Assembly (NCBI GenBank): GCA_022561415.1
Contig: JADFRH010000095.1
Coordinates: 1 to 8,086 of the forward strand
Reading direction: 5' to 3'
DNA: 8,086 nt
DNA from: Planctomycetota bacterium
Lineage (GTDB): Bacteria > Planctomycetota > Phycisphaerae > UBA1845
The position numbers and the translations under genes are program-made. This document shows positions 1 through 6,827 of this stretch, in pieces. The notes under the pieces were generated by a model. The model made no database searches. It worked only from the letters and a program-made list of their open reading frames with translations, and was not told the origin of the DNA. The number at the start of each line of letters is the position of its first letter. Within the stretch, counting starts at the first letter, position 1.

Positions 1-845
1 GTGGCCGCAAGCGTTTGACGATCGACATGATGACTATCAATCTGATAGGGAGCGAGCTCGGGATGGCACTGACGGCAAGCAGATTGACGGACCAAAGCAG
101 CGCCGTGCACTTTCTCGAAATGCCAATATCCCGGGCGAGGCTCGGCAAGCAGCGATTTCATGTCGTGGCAGCTCGTGCAACTGTCGACGTCACGAGTGGA
201 TTCACGTTCCGCAACAGCGAGTTCTTTCAATAGCGACCGAGCAGCAACCCGGCCCGTGACGATACAGGGTCCCAAAAAGGTTCCCTCTAATGCAGCCTTC
301 CCGTTGATTCCGGCCAAACCGGTCAATTCGCCGACTGCGTAAAGGCCCGGAATCGGCTGCTGCTTCTTATCCAGAACTCGGCAGCTCAGATCGATGGCCA
401 CGCCGCCCATGCTTTTGCGAGTCAAGGGAAATGACTGCATCGCATAAAACGGCGGAGTCTCAATCTTGGGGGAGGCTTGCTTGGAAAAGGATGTCCCCTG
501 TGGACCAAATCGGCCGAAATCCTGGTCCGCGCCCTGTTCAACCAGCCTGTTGTAACGCCGAATTGTATCGATCAGGTTCCTGTTTGGGAGCCCTGTCGTC
601 CGGGCCAGTTCGTCGAGGGTGTCGGCCGACTTGACGAGCCGGGGGTTCTTCAAGATCAGCCGCTCGACGTGCTTGAAGTCTGCCCAGTCCGATCCGGAGA
701 CCACAAACTTCGGCCTGCTCGCTTCATCAAAAATAAACCAGAGGGTAGCCTGTTCCTGTTTGAGCAAAACCGGCATGACTTCCTTGGCCCAGCCATGAAG
801 GTTGGCAAACCGCTTGCCTTGCGAATTCACGATGATGCCGGACAT
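1..845 (-). CDS. FAD-dependent fumarate reductase-like flavoprotein with C-terminal CxxCH haem motifs; 5'-truncated and running off the left edge
   Basis: The minus-strand frame is open from the left edge to beyond 845, about 281 codons with no stop. From the ATG at 843-845 it begins GIIVNSQGKRFAN, the mid-protein motif of FAD_binding_2 / flavocytochrome c proteins. It continues to the family's C-terminal signature, KSMGGVAID then PIPGLYAVGELTG and GKAALEGTFLG, which closes the FAD site. Two haem c sites follow: CTSCH (165-179) and CRQCH (63-77). More may lie beyond the edge. The usual N-terminal GxGxxG Rossmann half is absent, so the protein as it stands should not bind FAD properly. It is probably a gene remnant, although translation from 845 is formally possible. 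The two haem sites imply an exported (periplasmic) redox enzyme. The substrate is unknown: the substrate-binding His and Arg of Shewanella fumarate reductase appear replaced (R-K before SMGG; G-K-A-A after GLAGIN). Upstream of 845 the frame only mirrors the methylase remnant on the other strand. No computed alignment was run; the motifs are read by eye. Confidence 0.75.
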   Translation of the reverse strand, partial: MSGIIVNSQGKRFANLHGWAKEVMPVLLKQEQATLWFIFDEASRPKFVVSGSDWADFKHVERLILKNPRLVKSADTLDELARTTGLPNRNLIDTIRRYNRLVEQGADQDFGRFGPQGTSFSKQASPKIETPPFYAMQSFPLTRKSMGGVAIDLSCRVLDKKQQPIPGLYAVGELTGLAGINGKAALEGTFLGPCIVTGRVAARSLLKELAVAERESTRDVDSCTSCHDMKSLLAEPRPGYWHFEKVHGAALVRQSACRQCHPELAPYQIDSHHVDRQTLAA

Positions 846-846
846 G

Positions 847-1047
847 TTCGCCCGCCTTTTCTCGCATTTTCGCGAGAGCATCCTGGTGGTTTCGTACCGC
901 AGCGACGGCACTCCCCCGATCGAGCAGATCGCCGAGATGCTCGGTGCGGTGAAGTCCAACGTGCGGGTCATCACGATGGACCGGAATCAATACGCCCTCT
1001 CGACGAGGCGCAACTCGCGCGAAATCCTGCTGATCGGTTCGGATTGA
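847..1047 (+). pseudogene. 5'-truncated D12-class (N6-adenine) DNA methyltransferase, C-terminal remnant
   Basis: The plus-strand frame from about 847 to the TGA at 1045-1047 reads LFSHFRESILVVSYRSDG, then PPIEQIAEMLGAVKS, and ends REILLIGSD. This pattern (a helix, a hydrophobic strand ending VSY.SDG, an 'IEQI.EML' helix, then YALS and a final LIG strand) is the usual C-terminal end of D12-class adenine methylases, as I know that family. The family normally has about 250-300 residues. Here the SAM-binding FxGxG motif and the DPPY catalytic motif are both missing, so the product cannot methylate DNA. The only in-frame ATG candidates (802, 832, 835, 844) lie in or at the edge of the flavoprotein sequence on the opposite strand, so they are not native starts. 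The stop lies 27 bp from the convergent end of the DUF434 gene. The family call is by eye and moderately sure. Confidence 0.55.
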
Positions 1048-1074
1048 TCGTGAATTCGGACGTGTCGCGCTGCG

Positions 1075-1824
1075 TCAGCCCCGCGCCTCGTGGCTACCCA
1101 GGTCCACCACCCATGCGTCGGGTACGCGCGTGCGAATGATCTCGGCCGCGAGATTGATCCAGGTGTGGCAGCGATCGAGGATGGCCGAATCGCTGGTCAC
1201 GATGGGATTGTCGCATTCTCTCAGGATCGCGTCCGGGCTGTCGACGACGGCAACGTTCCATGGCAGCGGCCCTCCGGTAGGGGAGCGAGAGGTCACAACG
1301 TCTGTGATGATCACTTTGAGTCTCCCGCTGTTCGACACCGGCTTGTCCAGATACCAGTCGATGCGTGGGAAGCCCCGCTCCGCCAGGAAATCCACGATCA
1401 GCTCGATGGCCGGGATGGTCTCCTCCACTTTGCGATACGTTCCATGAACGCTCGCAATGTCGCGGTAACAGCCGTCGCGCCCCACGAGGACCAACCCGCC
1501 GGACAGCGCGGACTCGATCGTGATGAGCAAATTGTATCCGTCGATGGCGAGTGTCTGACCGATCGCCTGCGAAAGCGTCATTGCAGAGTCGGCACGCTTG
1601 GTTACGGCTTCGTCATCGCACGCCGACCGGCGGACGGCCATGCGCTGTCGCGCCGTAAGTTGGTAACGATCGCCGACCAGCTTCAAGGCGGAATCGACCG
1701 CGTACCCGCGCGAGAGCAGCCAGGAGTATTCGCCCACGGCCGTGCGAAGCGACTCGTGGCATGACGTTGCGAAGAGCCGCTGGTCGTCGGGATGCTTTCC
1801 GCGATGGCGTCGTTTGTCCGGCAT
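1075..1824 (-). CDS. DUF434 / DUF5616 domain protein (249 aa), possibly PIN/NYN-like nuclease
   Basis: This is an uncharacterised conserved protein. Residues 1-70 carry the DUF434 pattern: DKRRHRGKHPDD at the N-terminus, then SWLLSRGY, ALKLVGDRYQLTARQR and RRSAC. Residues ~90-230 carry the second conserved part (DUF5616-like): LAIDGYNLLITIES (93-105), GRDGCYRDIASVHGTYRKVEET (116-136), WYLDKPVSNSGRLK (157-170), VVDSPDAIL (193-201) and NPIVTSDSAILDRC (206-219). The IDGYN opening and the IVTSD..IL strand resemble PIN/NYN ribonuclease motifs, with D95, E104, D160, D195 and D212 as candidate metal ligands. That is inference and no activity is shown. The ATG at 1822-1824 fits because the conserved DKRRHRG block starts immediately after it. 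The Shine-Dalgarno is weak (a GGGAAA-like run about 8 bp upstream). The gene lies 113 bp downstream of murJ on the same strand and could share its transcript. It converges with the methylase remnant. Confidence 0.85.
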   Translation of the reverse strand: MPDKRRHRGKHPDDQRLFATSCHESLRTAVGEYSWLLSRGYAVDSALKLVGDRYQLTARQRMAVRRSACDDEAVTKRADSAMTLSQAIGQTLAIDGYNLLITIESALSGGLVLVGRDGCYRDIASVHGTYRKVEETIPAIELIVDFLAERGFPRIDWYLDKPVSNSGRLKVIITDVVTSRSPTGGPLPWNVAVVDSPDAILRECDNPIVTSDSAILDRCHTWINLAAEIIRTRVPDAWVVDLGSHEARG

Positions 1825-1937
1825 AGTTTGGTTTCCCGCCGAGTTTCAGCCGCGGAGGTCAGGATAATGCCCGGTCCCCGCAGGCGAAAGTCGGCGGCGC
1901 ATGGTGTATCGACCGGTGCGGCCGCCCGTCGTGCATA

Positions 1938-3494
1938 TCAGTCTGCCTGGCTGCGTTCGCGATGCAGTAGCGTCGTCAACTCTTCGGTGCTAAGCGCGCG
2001 GGAGGCGAGTCCGTAGCTTGCAACGCCGGCGAATACGAGTAACGCGAGTCGCAGGACGGGTGAGTCTTCGAGCCATCGCGCGGTGACGTCGGGGACCATG
2101 AGCGCCGCCAGGACGCCGGCCATGATGCTCGTGGCCAGGAGCATCTTCGCGACGCTGCGCGCGATCGATCCCCAAGCTAGCTGCGGTAACGCGCGCGTCA
2201 GACGGCGCGAGAGCAGCAGCACCTGAATCATGGCGCAGACGGCCGTTGCCAATGCCAGGCCACGCTCTTGGAGCACGAAGACGAGCGCGAGGTTCATCAG
2301 GAAGTTCATACCGACCATCCACAAGGCGATCCGCGCCGGCGTGCGACTGTCGTGCATCGAGTAGAACGCTCGGGCGAGCAGGTGCTGCGTGAAATAGGCC
2401 GTGATGCCCAGCGCGTAGAAAAAGAGCGTCCCGGCAACGCGTTGTGTGGCCGCAGCGTCGAACTCGCCGCGCTGATAAAGCGCCGCCACGAGCGGATGCG
2501 CTACGAACAGCAACCCTACCGACGCCGGCAAAGCGACGAAGAGGCTCAGGCGAATGCCCTGCGCCAAGACGTCGGCCATGCCGGCTCGATCGTTCCGGGC
2601 GATGCGGAGCGAGAGCACAGGAAAGATGGCCGTCGCGATCGCGATCCCGAACACGCCGAGCGGAAGCTGATAGAGAAACTGAGCGTAGCCGAGGACCGCA
2701 GGCCCCATGCGCTGCCCGTCGCGTACGATGAACAGGTAGGCGATAACGTGATCCGCGAGCGAGTTGATCTGCACGGCCGAGATGCCCAGCAGCATCGGTC
2801 CTGCCAGGATCGCCACCCGTCGAATCCTCGGGTCGCGCCACGTGCCGCCACGGGTCGGGAAGAAACCGATGGCTCGCAGGGTTCCCCCCACGATGAGAAT
2901 CTGAAGGGCGCCCGCGACGAGGACGCCGCCGCAAATCGCATACAGCAGATCGGCACCGTGAAGATCGGCGTAGAAGGCTCCGCCGAGTGCGGCCACGATG
3001 ACGCCCGTGTTGAGGATCATCGGGCTGCACGCCGGCGCCGCGAAGTGACCGCGAACGTTGAGAACCCCGCTGATCATGGCCGTGGTGCAGATCAGGCCCA
3101 TGTAGGGCATGAGCAGCGCGGCGAGGTCGAGCGCGAGGTCGGTCTGGAAGTGTCGCCAGGCGGCGATCACGACTTCGGCTGCGATCACCAGCACGACGAG
3201 CACGGCGACCTGAGCCGTCAGCAGCGATCCGATGAACTGCCGAGTGGAACGCTCGCCGTCGCGCTCCAGCGACTCAGTGAGCACGGGAATCATTGCGGCC
3301 GAAAGGGCCCCCTCGCCGAATAGTCTACGGGCGAGGTTGGGAAGCATGAACGCGATGCGAAACGCAGACAGCAACTCACTGGTGGCGAAAAAGTAGCCGA
3401 AGAGGCATTCTCGGGCGAGGCCCAGGGCGCGCGACGCGAGTGTGAGCAGGGCGATCAGTCTGGCGGAGGCGATGAGGCGGCCGGCCGTTGGCAT
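1938..3494 (-). CDS. murJ: Lipid II flippase MurJ (MviN family, MOP superfamily)
   Basis: This integral inner-membrane protein moves the peptidoglycan precursor lipid II across the membrane. From the ATG at 3492-3494 it has 518 residues, the family's usual size, with about 14 hydrophobic segments. Family motifs: SRALGLARE (21-29), LPNLARRLFGEGALSAAMIPVL (51-72), GVLNVRGHFAAPACSP (143-158), LYQLPLGVFGIAIATAIFPVLS (274-295), HPLVAALYQRGEF (333-345) and ARAFYSMHDSRTP (374-386). An upstream ATG at 3710 would add 72 residues of non-membrane, Arg/Pro-rich sequence with no MurJ similarity, so the start at 3494 is preferred; its Shine-Dalgarno is only a weak GAG. Of the charged residues important in E. 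coli MurJ, the equivalents of R18, R24 and R52 are present (R22, R28, R56). D39 appears to be Ser43, and the TM8 'ADR' Arg (R270) appears to be Phe273 (YAQFLYQLP). The gene is divergent from fdxA, with 269 bp between them. The DUF434 gene follows 113 bp downstream on the same strand. Confidence 0.95.
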   Translation of the reverse strand: MPTAGRLIASARLIALLTLASRALGLARECLFGYFFATSELLSAFRIAFMLPNLARRLFGEGALSAAMIPVLTESLERDGERSTRQFIGSLLTAQVAVLVVLVIAAEVVIAAWRHFQTDLALDLAALLMPYMGLICTTAMISGVLNVRGHFAAPACSPMILNTGVIVAALGGAFYADLHGADLLYAICGGVLVAGALQILIVGGTLRAIGFFPTRGGTWRDPRIRRVAILAGPMLLGISAVQINSLADHVIAYLFIVRDGQRMGPAVLGYAQFLYQLPLGVFGIAIATAIFPVLSLRIARNDRAGMADVLAQGIRLSLFVALPASVGLLFVAHPLVAALYQRGEFDAAATQRVAGTLFFYALGITAYFTQHLLARAFYSMHDSRTPARIALWMVGMNFLMNLALVFVLQERGLALATAVCAMIQVLLLSRRLTRALPQLAWGSIARSVAKMLLATSIMAGVLAALMVPDVTARWLEDSPVLRLALLVFAGVASYGLASRALSTEELTTLLHRERSQAD

Positions 3495-3763
3495 TCGCTC
3501 AACGATAGGGCTGGGCCGCAAATGGGGCAAGAATCGAACCGATTGGCGACGGTCTGGATAGGCGCCGGCGGCCTGGACCGGGGCTGTTGCGAAGCACCGG
3601 AAGCTGGATAGTATACCGGGTCGCTTGGCGCGGCACGTAACAAAGGCGTCCAGAGTATGCCGGGCTGCGTGTCGGGCGTTCGGGCGACATTCGGATTGAA
3701 AAAACGGCAAGGTCGCGGTACCTACGCGGCTGGTTTGTCTTGTAGCAGACGGAGATCGAACTG

Positions 3764-4102
3764 ATGACCCATGTGGTTTGTGAACCCTGCATTAATTGTA
3801 AGTACACGGATTGCGTCGCGGTCTGCCCGGTGGATTGCTTTCACGAGGGGGTGAACTGTCTCACGATCGACCCGGAGACGTGCATCGATTGCGGGCTCTG
3901 TCCGCCCGAGTGTCCCGTCTCGGCCATCTTCGCGGAGGAAGACCTTCCCGACAAATGGCAGGATTTCATCGAACTCAACGCCAAGTACGCCAGCGACTGG
4001 CCCGTCATCGACGCCCAAAAGGAACCGATGGATACGGCCGATGCCGCTTCGAAAGAAGACGACAAGAAAGAGCAGCTCAAGCCCGAACCCTTTGCCGGGT
4101 AG
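3764..4102 (+). CDS. fdxA: Seven-iron ferredoxin FdxA ([3Fe-4S][4Fe-4S])
   Basis: This is a small soluble low-potential electron carrier of 112 residues, closely matching the Azotobacter FdI / FdxA pattern. Cluster ligands can be placed by that pattern: C9, C17 and C50 for the [3Fe-4S] cluster; C21, C40, C43 and C46 for the [4Fe-4S] cluster. C25 corresponds to the known free Cys near the clusters. C6, C12 and C32 are further cysteines. The FdxA-specific helix after the second cluster is present ([20 protein letters not shown], 54-73). The C-terminal ~28 residues are a charged Lys/Glu/Asp-rich tail. The start is supported by GGAG at 3751-3754, nine bases before the ATG. The gene appears monocistronic: murJ is divergent upstream, and a pair of palindromes and a tRNA follow. 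The redox partner cannot be told from this window. Confidence 0.95.
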   Translation: MTHVVCEPCINCKYTDCVAVCPVDCFHEGVNCLTIDPETCIDCGLCPPECPVSAIFAEEDLPDKWQDFIELNAKYASDWPVIDAQKEPMDTADAASKEDDKKEQLKPEPFAG

Positions 4103-4147
4103 TGCTCCGCGAACGCTGAATCGACGGGTTTGGGGAAACCGAGACGT

Positions 4148-4225
4148 GTGCCACTGCTCTGTGAGCAGTGCTGGGTTCGGGATCGGGCGGGATTCCGATA
4201 AACACTGCTCGCAGAGCAGTGGCAC
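4148..4225. repeat. Inverted pair of short palindromic repeats (REP/BIME-like doublet)
   Basis: Two 23-base units lie in opposite orientation at 4148-4170 and 4203-4225, with 32 bp between them. The right unit equals the reverse complement of the left at 22 of 23 positions. Each unit is itself a perfect hairpin with 8-bp arms CACTGCTC/GAGCAGTG and a 3-base loop (TGT on the left, GCA on the right). The doublet starts 45 bp after the fdxA stop. It has no T-run, so it is not a classic intrinsic terminator, though it could stabilise the fdxA mRNA 3' end or act as a dispersed extragenic repeat. Confidence 0.8.
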
Positions 4226-4346
4226 CGGACCTTGACCCGCGCGGTCGGCTCGGCTATTAAAAACACGGCTCGCTGTTTGTGAGCGCACCCGGTCGAGCCG
4301 CGAGCTTGGCAGAAATCACTCGCGTGCCGACCGATCAACATAACGA

Positions 4347-4420
<74 letters not shown>

Positions 4421-4451
4421 TTAAAATACGCGGTTTTTCCCACCCGCGACA

Positions 4452-4473
4452 AAAAAGTGGGCAAAAAGTGGGC
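4452..4473 (+). repeat. Perfect 11-bp tandem repeat just 3' of the tRNA
   Basis: The unit AAAAAGTGGGC occurs twice with no gap (4452-4462 and 4463-4473), beginning 31 bp after the tRNA end. Short direct repeats next to a tRNA 3' end can mark recombinase arm or attachment sites, but nothing here proves that role; replication slippage is an equally good explanation. Confidence 0.6.
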
Positions 4474-4500
4474 GAAGGAGAGAAACGGCAGGTTTTTTCC

Positions 4501-4531
4501 TTGACGCGAGCCCCCCGTCCCCCTGTATGAT
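4501..4531 (+). promoter_or_regulatory. Putative sigma70-type promoter for the 4612 gene
   Basis: A -35 box TTGACG (4501-4506) and a -10 box TATGAT (4526-4531) are separated by 19 bp, slightly long, with TG directly before the -10. The predicted transcript would start near 4538, giving a 5' leader of about 75 nt before the ATG at 4612. It is read by eye. Confidence 0.55.
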
Positions 4532-4611
4532 CGGACTTGTGAAAATGGAAGGGGTCTGAACTCGGACAGGCGGAAGTTGGGAAGCGCGGGAGTTCTTTAG
4601 GAGGAGAAGCG

Positions 4612-5820
4612 ATGCGACGTGTTAACGTGTTTCTGTTGGCGGTTTTTTTGCTCGGAGTGTTGGCGGACGGCGTTCGTGCGTGTGTTACAACTAACACCGG
4701 AAACCAGCCACGAGAGGTAACGCTTACCCCGAACGGACCTGACACGTGGCGCATCACTTTTCATGGCTATAAGACCGTTGGGGTGGTCCCCGGGCAGTTC
4801 TGTACTTGCGCCCTGATCCAAGTGGGACTCATCACAGCGGTTGACGCTGTAGAGTACACGAACACTAACGGAGGCCCGTTCGCCGGATTTGACTTTACAT
4901 CGAACCCGAACTCCGTTTTTGGTGGTTTTTCTCCAGCGGTGGGCTTCGCTTCCGCTATCAGCCAACCCGTTAACCCTGACTTGGAAGTAGTAATCAGCTT
5001 CGATGTGACCCTGGTGCCCGGCACGACATTCACCGATTTGAAGGATGCGCTGGCAGACGAAGAGGTCATGATTGCGACAGACGAGGCCGACGCCAGTGGA
5101 GCTCCCTCGGGATTACTTCAGCAAACTTATCCTGCTGGCCCGATTTCGCTGGGTGGTAGTTGCGCGCCAGACTCCGACGGCGACGGCATCCAGGACAGCG
5201 TCGACCAGTCTCCGAGCTTTTCATCCAACTCGTTTGTGGACGGCTCGACCACGCCAACCACGCGCGGCGGCATCCTGCCTCGAGGGGACCAGGACGTGTG
5301 CGCCTCCGATGCGCCATTTCCAGACGGCGTCAGAGTCGAGTCGCTGAGCGGTGGTGCCACGCCGGCCACCGTGAATTCCCTGTGCTTCGCAGGCACGCGG
5401 GATGTAAGCGTACGACTGGCTGCGGGTGACTGCATTACGGTAACATGTCGACCCGGACCACTTGCGGAAGTGAAGAACCGTTGCGCTACAGCCGCGAGGG
5501 GGCCAGCTGTCGGTGACGTCGATGTAACTTTGCTGACAGACGGCGGACAGGTTGTCGGAACGGTTGTGCTTCCCGGCGGTCAAACGCTGTTGTATGACCA
5601 GCAAACGCTGAACGTGTCGGCACCCGACTCGAACGACACGACGCTGACGGTGGTGCCCACATCGGGTGACCCACTGTCTCTTCCGCCCGGCGGGAACGTC
5701 ACGCCACCAGCACCTACGGCAATCCCGGCCGCGTCGACGTGGGGTCTGACGGTCTTTGCGCTTTTCCTGTTGGTGAGTGCGAAGGTCTACTTTAGCCGTC
5801 GCCGAACGATGCAAGCGTAA
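4612..5820 (+). CDS. Exported protein with IPTL-CTERM-like sorting tail and thrombospondin type 3-like Asp repeat (402 aa)
   Basis: The function is unknown; the architecture shows an envelope or surface protein. Residues 1-23 form a signal peptide (MRRVNVFLLAVFLLGVLADG) followed by a Cys-containing mature start. Residues ~24-182 are Thr/Asn/Gly-rich and predicted beta-rich, with the pair FCTC (63-66). Residues 187-195, DSDGDGIQD, form one calcium-binding-type thrombospondin type 3 repeat. Residues ~205-360 are a second beta-rich region with several cysteines. After a Pro-rich linker comes the tail IPAASTWGL (371-379), a hydrophobic segment (380-394) and RRR (396-398), the layout of IPTL-CTERM sorting signals. 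This implies export and later sorting at the membrane by an exosortase-like system not visible here. The start is strongly supported by AGGAGG at 4599-4604, seven bases before the ATG. A promoter lies at 4501-4531 and a terminator at 5848, so it is a single-gene unit. Confidence 0.85.
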   Translation: MRRVNVFLLAVFLLGVLADGVRACVTTNTGNQPREVTLTPNGPDTWRITFHGYKTVGVVPGQFCTCALIQVGLITAVDAVEYTNTNGGPFAGFDFTSNPNSVFGGFSPAVGFASAISQPVNPDLEVVISFDVTLVPGTTFTDLKDALADEEVMIATDEADASGAPSGLLQQTYPAGPISLGGSCAPDSDGDGIQDSVDQSPSFSSNSFVDGSTTPTTRGGILPRGDQDVCASDAPFPDGVRVESLSGGATPATVNSLCFAGTRDVSVRLAAGDCITVTCRPGPLAEVKNRCATAARGPAVGDVDVTLLTDGGQVVGTVVLPGGQTLLYDQQTLNVSAPDSNDTTLTVVPTSGDPLSLPPGGNVTPPAPTAIPAASTWGLTVFALFLLVSAKVYFSRRRTMQA

Positions 5821-5847
5821 GCACCGCGGATTCAAGAATACAGACAC

Positions 5848-5875
5848 GGGCCGCTCTCGACGGGCGGCCCTTTTT
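5848..5875 (+). terminator. Intrinsic (rho-independent) terminator of the 4612 gene
   Basis: The perfect 7-bp stem GGGCCGC (5848-5854) / GCGGCCC (5864-5870) with a 9-base loop is directly followed by TTTTT (5871-5875) and further T-rich sequence. It lies 28 bp after the stop codon. Confidence 0.85.
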
Positions 5876-5900
5876 CTTTCGCCGGTGGAGTCGCGACTCG

Positions 5901-6029
5901 CTACCCAGCGACATGCCGCAGCTTGTCGAACGCTACCCGTAGATCGGCCTGCTCGACCTGAACGTAGTATTTCATCGTTGTGGCGATGTTCTTGTGCCCG
6001 GCGGGCTTCGGCACCGCAGCCGGTGGCAT
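5901..6029 (-). pseudogene. Degenerate C-terminal fragment of a tyrosine recombinase / integrase
   Basis: The minus-strand frame ending with TAG at 5901-5903 contains GHKNIATTMKYYVQVE (from 5999 leftwards). This matches the end of the tyrosine recombinase catalytic domain: the GH.xI.TTxxYY block holds the last conserved His and the Tyr nucleophile. It is followed by a short tail DLRVAFDKLRHVAG. Just upstream, MPPAAVPKPAGHK resembles a corrupted 'VMPxVLQxLMGHK'. Further upstream, the R-H-x-x-R catalytic block that should lie in the next ~20 codons is not found in any minus frame, so only about 40 codons survive. It cannot be an active recombinase. It may be the relic of an element that once used the nearby tRNA-Asp. 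Short length limits certainty. Confidence 0.5.
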
Positions 6030-6772
6030 GCTGCCAACTATGCCCGTGTGACCCCTGTCTACCGCGGATTCTTTCTGCGCGGGTCTCGGTTCGCACGAAT
6101 CTTCCACCTTGCTTCATCGCCGGCCTTGGCTTAAGCCATCAGGCATCGACCTCGTGTGATCCGGTCCCGGGTCCGAGTAGGCGTCGCGAACGCAACCTTT
6201 CGCTTTGGGAGATTCCATTGTGACTGTAACGTGGTCGCTCTCTCGGAGACGCTACGGGCGGTTTTGGCTATCCGGGGCGTCAAGAGCCTCGATTATTGGC
6301 CTGTGAGATTCGATTCGCTTTGGTCCGGAACGCTAAGAAATAACAGGTTGGATTCTTGCATCTAATGGTCGTGCCTGGTTAGAATGGCCTGTTGGCGGCT
6401 GTTCGCAGTCGTTGATGCACCGGGGAGTAATATCCGAATCGTTGGGCCATTTGTTAGGTCACACAGGAGGCACGGCCGACGCCGGAAAGGACGATACCGG
6501 TTCGATCCGCGGCAAGAACTTCCCGGCCTACATACGGGCACACTTGTCGATTTCTCGCTGGGGTTGAACTTACGATCGCTCGGCTCGCTGTCTGCGTCTA
6601 CCACGGTCGGTGGTAGCGGCAAGAAGGTCATTGTCACCCGGGCGCCGACGGCGCTGGTTTCGGTTGTGGCTCGACCGCGCCGTTTCCTTGGCTGATGCCG
6701 GTGCCGGCATGCGCGTGGTTCGAAGACGGGACTGAGGTCCGGCATACTCGTCCGATACAAGCAAATGCGGTC
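6030..6772. other. About 740 bp without a supportable gene
   Basis: All six frames were read. The longest plus frame, 6384-6695 (103 codons), has no recognisable family, Shine-Dalgarno or convincing codon pattern, and its antisense frame is equally plausible. A 50-codon plus frame at 6415-6567 is also unassigned. One promoter-like pair is present (TTGCAT 6356-6361, 18 bp, TAGAAT 6380-6385), but no gene start follows it at a sensible distance. The stretch may be degraded element DNA, in line with the recombinase scrap beside it. Confidence 0.5.
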
Positions 6773-6778
6773 TATAGT
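6773..6778 (+). promoter_or_regulatory. Possible -10 box for the 6828 gene
   Basis: TATAGT matches the -10 consensus at five of six positions and would give a leader of about 43 nt before the ATG at 6828. No good -35 box sits at the right distance, so this is a weak call. Confidence 0.25.
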
Positions 6779-6827
6779 TGGGGGCGCCGAACAGGCTTTG
6801 GTTCGACGCGAAGCAAGGGGATGTAGG

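Noticed and set aside
860..877. 6-bp inverted repeat TCTCGC/GCGAGA close to the gene joint
   Set aside because: Short and fully inside conserved methylase codons (LFSHFRES), so probably chance rather than a breakpoint structure.
477..1139. 220-codon plus frame across the flavoprotein and methylase remnants
   Set aside because: It is antisense to the flavoprotein with its CxxCH motifs and out of frame with the methylase tail; no motif of its own.
1938..3323. Long plus and minus frames (e.g. plus 2268-3323, minus 1990-3030) rich in Arg/Asp/His
   Set aside because: They are shadows of murJ in other frames of GC-rich DNA and lack any family motif.
3520..3550. GGTTCGATTCTTGC on the minus strand, similar to a tRNA T-loop
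   Set aside because: The flanking bases do not form a T-stem and no acceptor, D or anticodon arms can be folded around it.
3610..3615. TATACT on the minus strand as a murJ -10 box
   Set aside because: No acceptable -35 box at 16-19 bp (TTGTTA lies at 22 bp); too weak to list as a feature.
4429..4448. CGCGG...CCGCG hairpin after the tRNA as a terminator
   Set aside because: Only a 5-bp stem, with the T-run in the loop rather than after the stem.
6155..6185. Loose resemblance to the tRNA-Asp 3' end (CGGGTCCGAGTAGGCGTCGC) as an attachment-site copy
   Set aside because: Needs gaps and several mismatches; not better than chance.
6415..6567. 50-codon plus-strand frame beginning MHRGVISESLGHLLGH
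   Set aside because: No Shine-Dalgarno, no recognised family, and no supporting context; kept only as an unassigned small frame.
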